DNA of 14,393 nucleotides from an uncultured Prevotellaceae bacterium (lineage in GTDB: Bacteria > Bacteroidota > Bacteroidia > Bacteroidales > Bacteroidaceae): assembly GCA_946415695.1 (NCBI GenBank), contig CAMKTM010000039.1:1-14393 (forward strand). Reading direction: 5' to 3'. A program made the translations under genes and the position numbers. Below, in pieces: positions 14,356-14,393 of this stretch; the stretch's first letter is position 1; every line of letters starts with the position of its first letter. The notes under the pieces were generated by a model. The model was not told the origin of the DNA. It saw only the letters and a program-made list of their open reading frames with translations, and did not search any database.

Positions 14356-14389
14356 GGCACGCCTTTATTGAAATAAGAGCGTGCCTTTA
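14356..14389 (+). terminator. Probable intrinsic terminator behind the receptor gene
   Basis: A stem of about 14 bp with two mismatches, outer part GGCACGC 14356-14362 with GCGTGCC 14379-14385, is followed by TTTAT. CCTTTATTG occurs both inside the stem and immediately after it. The position, 118 bases after the receptor stop, fits transcription termination of that gene, although the T tract is short and cut by the window end. Confidence 0.55.
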
Positions 14390-14393
14390 TTGC

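Overview
The window looks like chromosomal DNA from a Bacteroidales bacterium, most likely a Prevotella-type species. Four lines of evidence point there. Promoters have the Bacteroidetes form TAnnTTTG, with a TTTG box about 20 bases upstream, and clear Shine-Dalgarno sites are lacking. The gene families fit: a fasciclin-domain lipoprotein, an exported GH130 glycosidase with a short Bacteroidales C-terminal tail, an OmpP1/FadL protein and a TonB-dependent receptor. The many short-word repeats between genes also fit. Genus-level placement is inference.

Layout. The 3' part of a tRNA-Leu (anticodon UAG) opens the window. Two plus-strand genes follow: a lipoprotein with two FAS1 domains, and a secreted GH130 enzyme with two discoidin-like domains and a C-terminal tail. 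Together they look like a small cell-surface glycan module without a SusC/SusD pair in view. Converging on them with no spacer is a minus-strand pair: a secreted Tyr/Gly/Ser-rich protein followed by an OmpP1/FadL-type outer-membrane protein. A 341-base divergent control region holding a striking palindromic array separates that pair from prmA (ribosomal protein L11 methyltransferase) on the plus strand. prmA overlaps, tail to tail, a minus-strand pair: a class I PLP aminotransferase followed by an FtsX/LolC-type permease. A second divergent region leads to an AraC-family regulator and a TonB-dependent receptor that has its own promoter. The window ends in noncoding DNA with hairpins and a probable terminator.

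The main unexpected feature is a layer of repeats at or inside gene boundaries. Several are arrays of about four 7-base words: GGRGCAA in prmA, GRRGTTA before the permease, AAGWGAA and GTAAATT-like in the regulator/aminotransferase spacer, and an AARGTTA-like tract after the tRNA. Two of them are built as long hairpins whose arms end in the same GAGAATACT junction around a loop of about 30 bases. One hairpin lies in frame inside prmA and adds roughly 38-40 residues. The other supplies the last codons and stop of the aminotransferase gene. A separate repeat of about 30 bases occurs in the GH130 linker and again behind the receptor gene. A third type is a perfect 35-base inverted repeat made of three 22-base units. 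All of this is read directly from the sequence; whether these elements are mobile or functional is inference.
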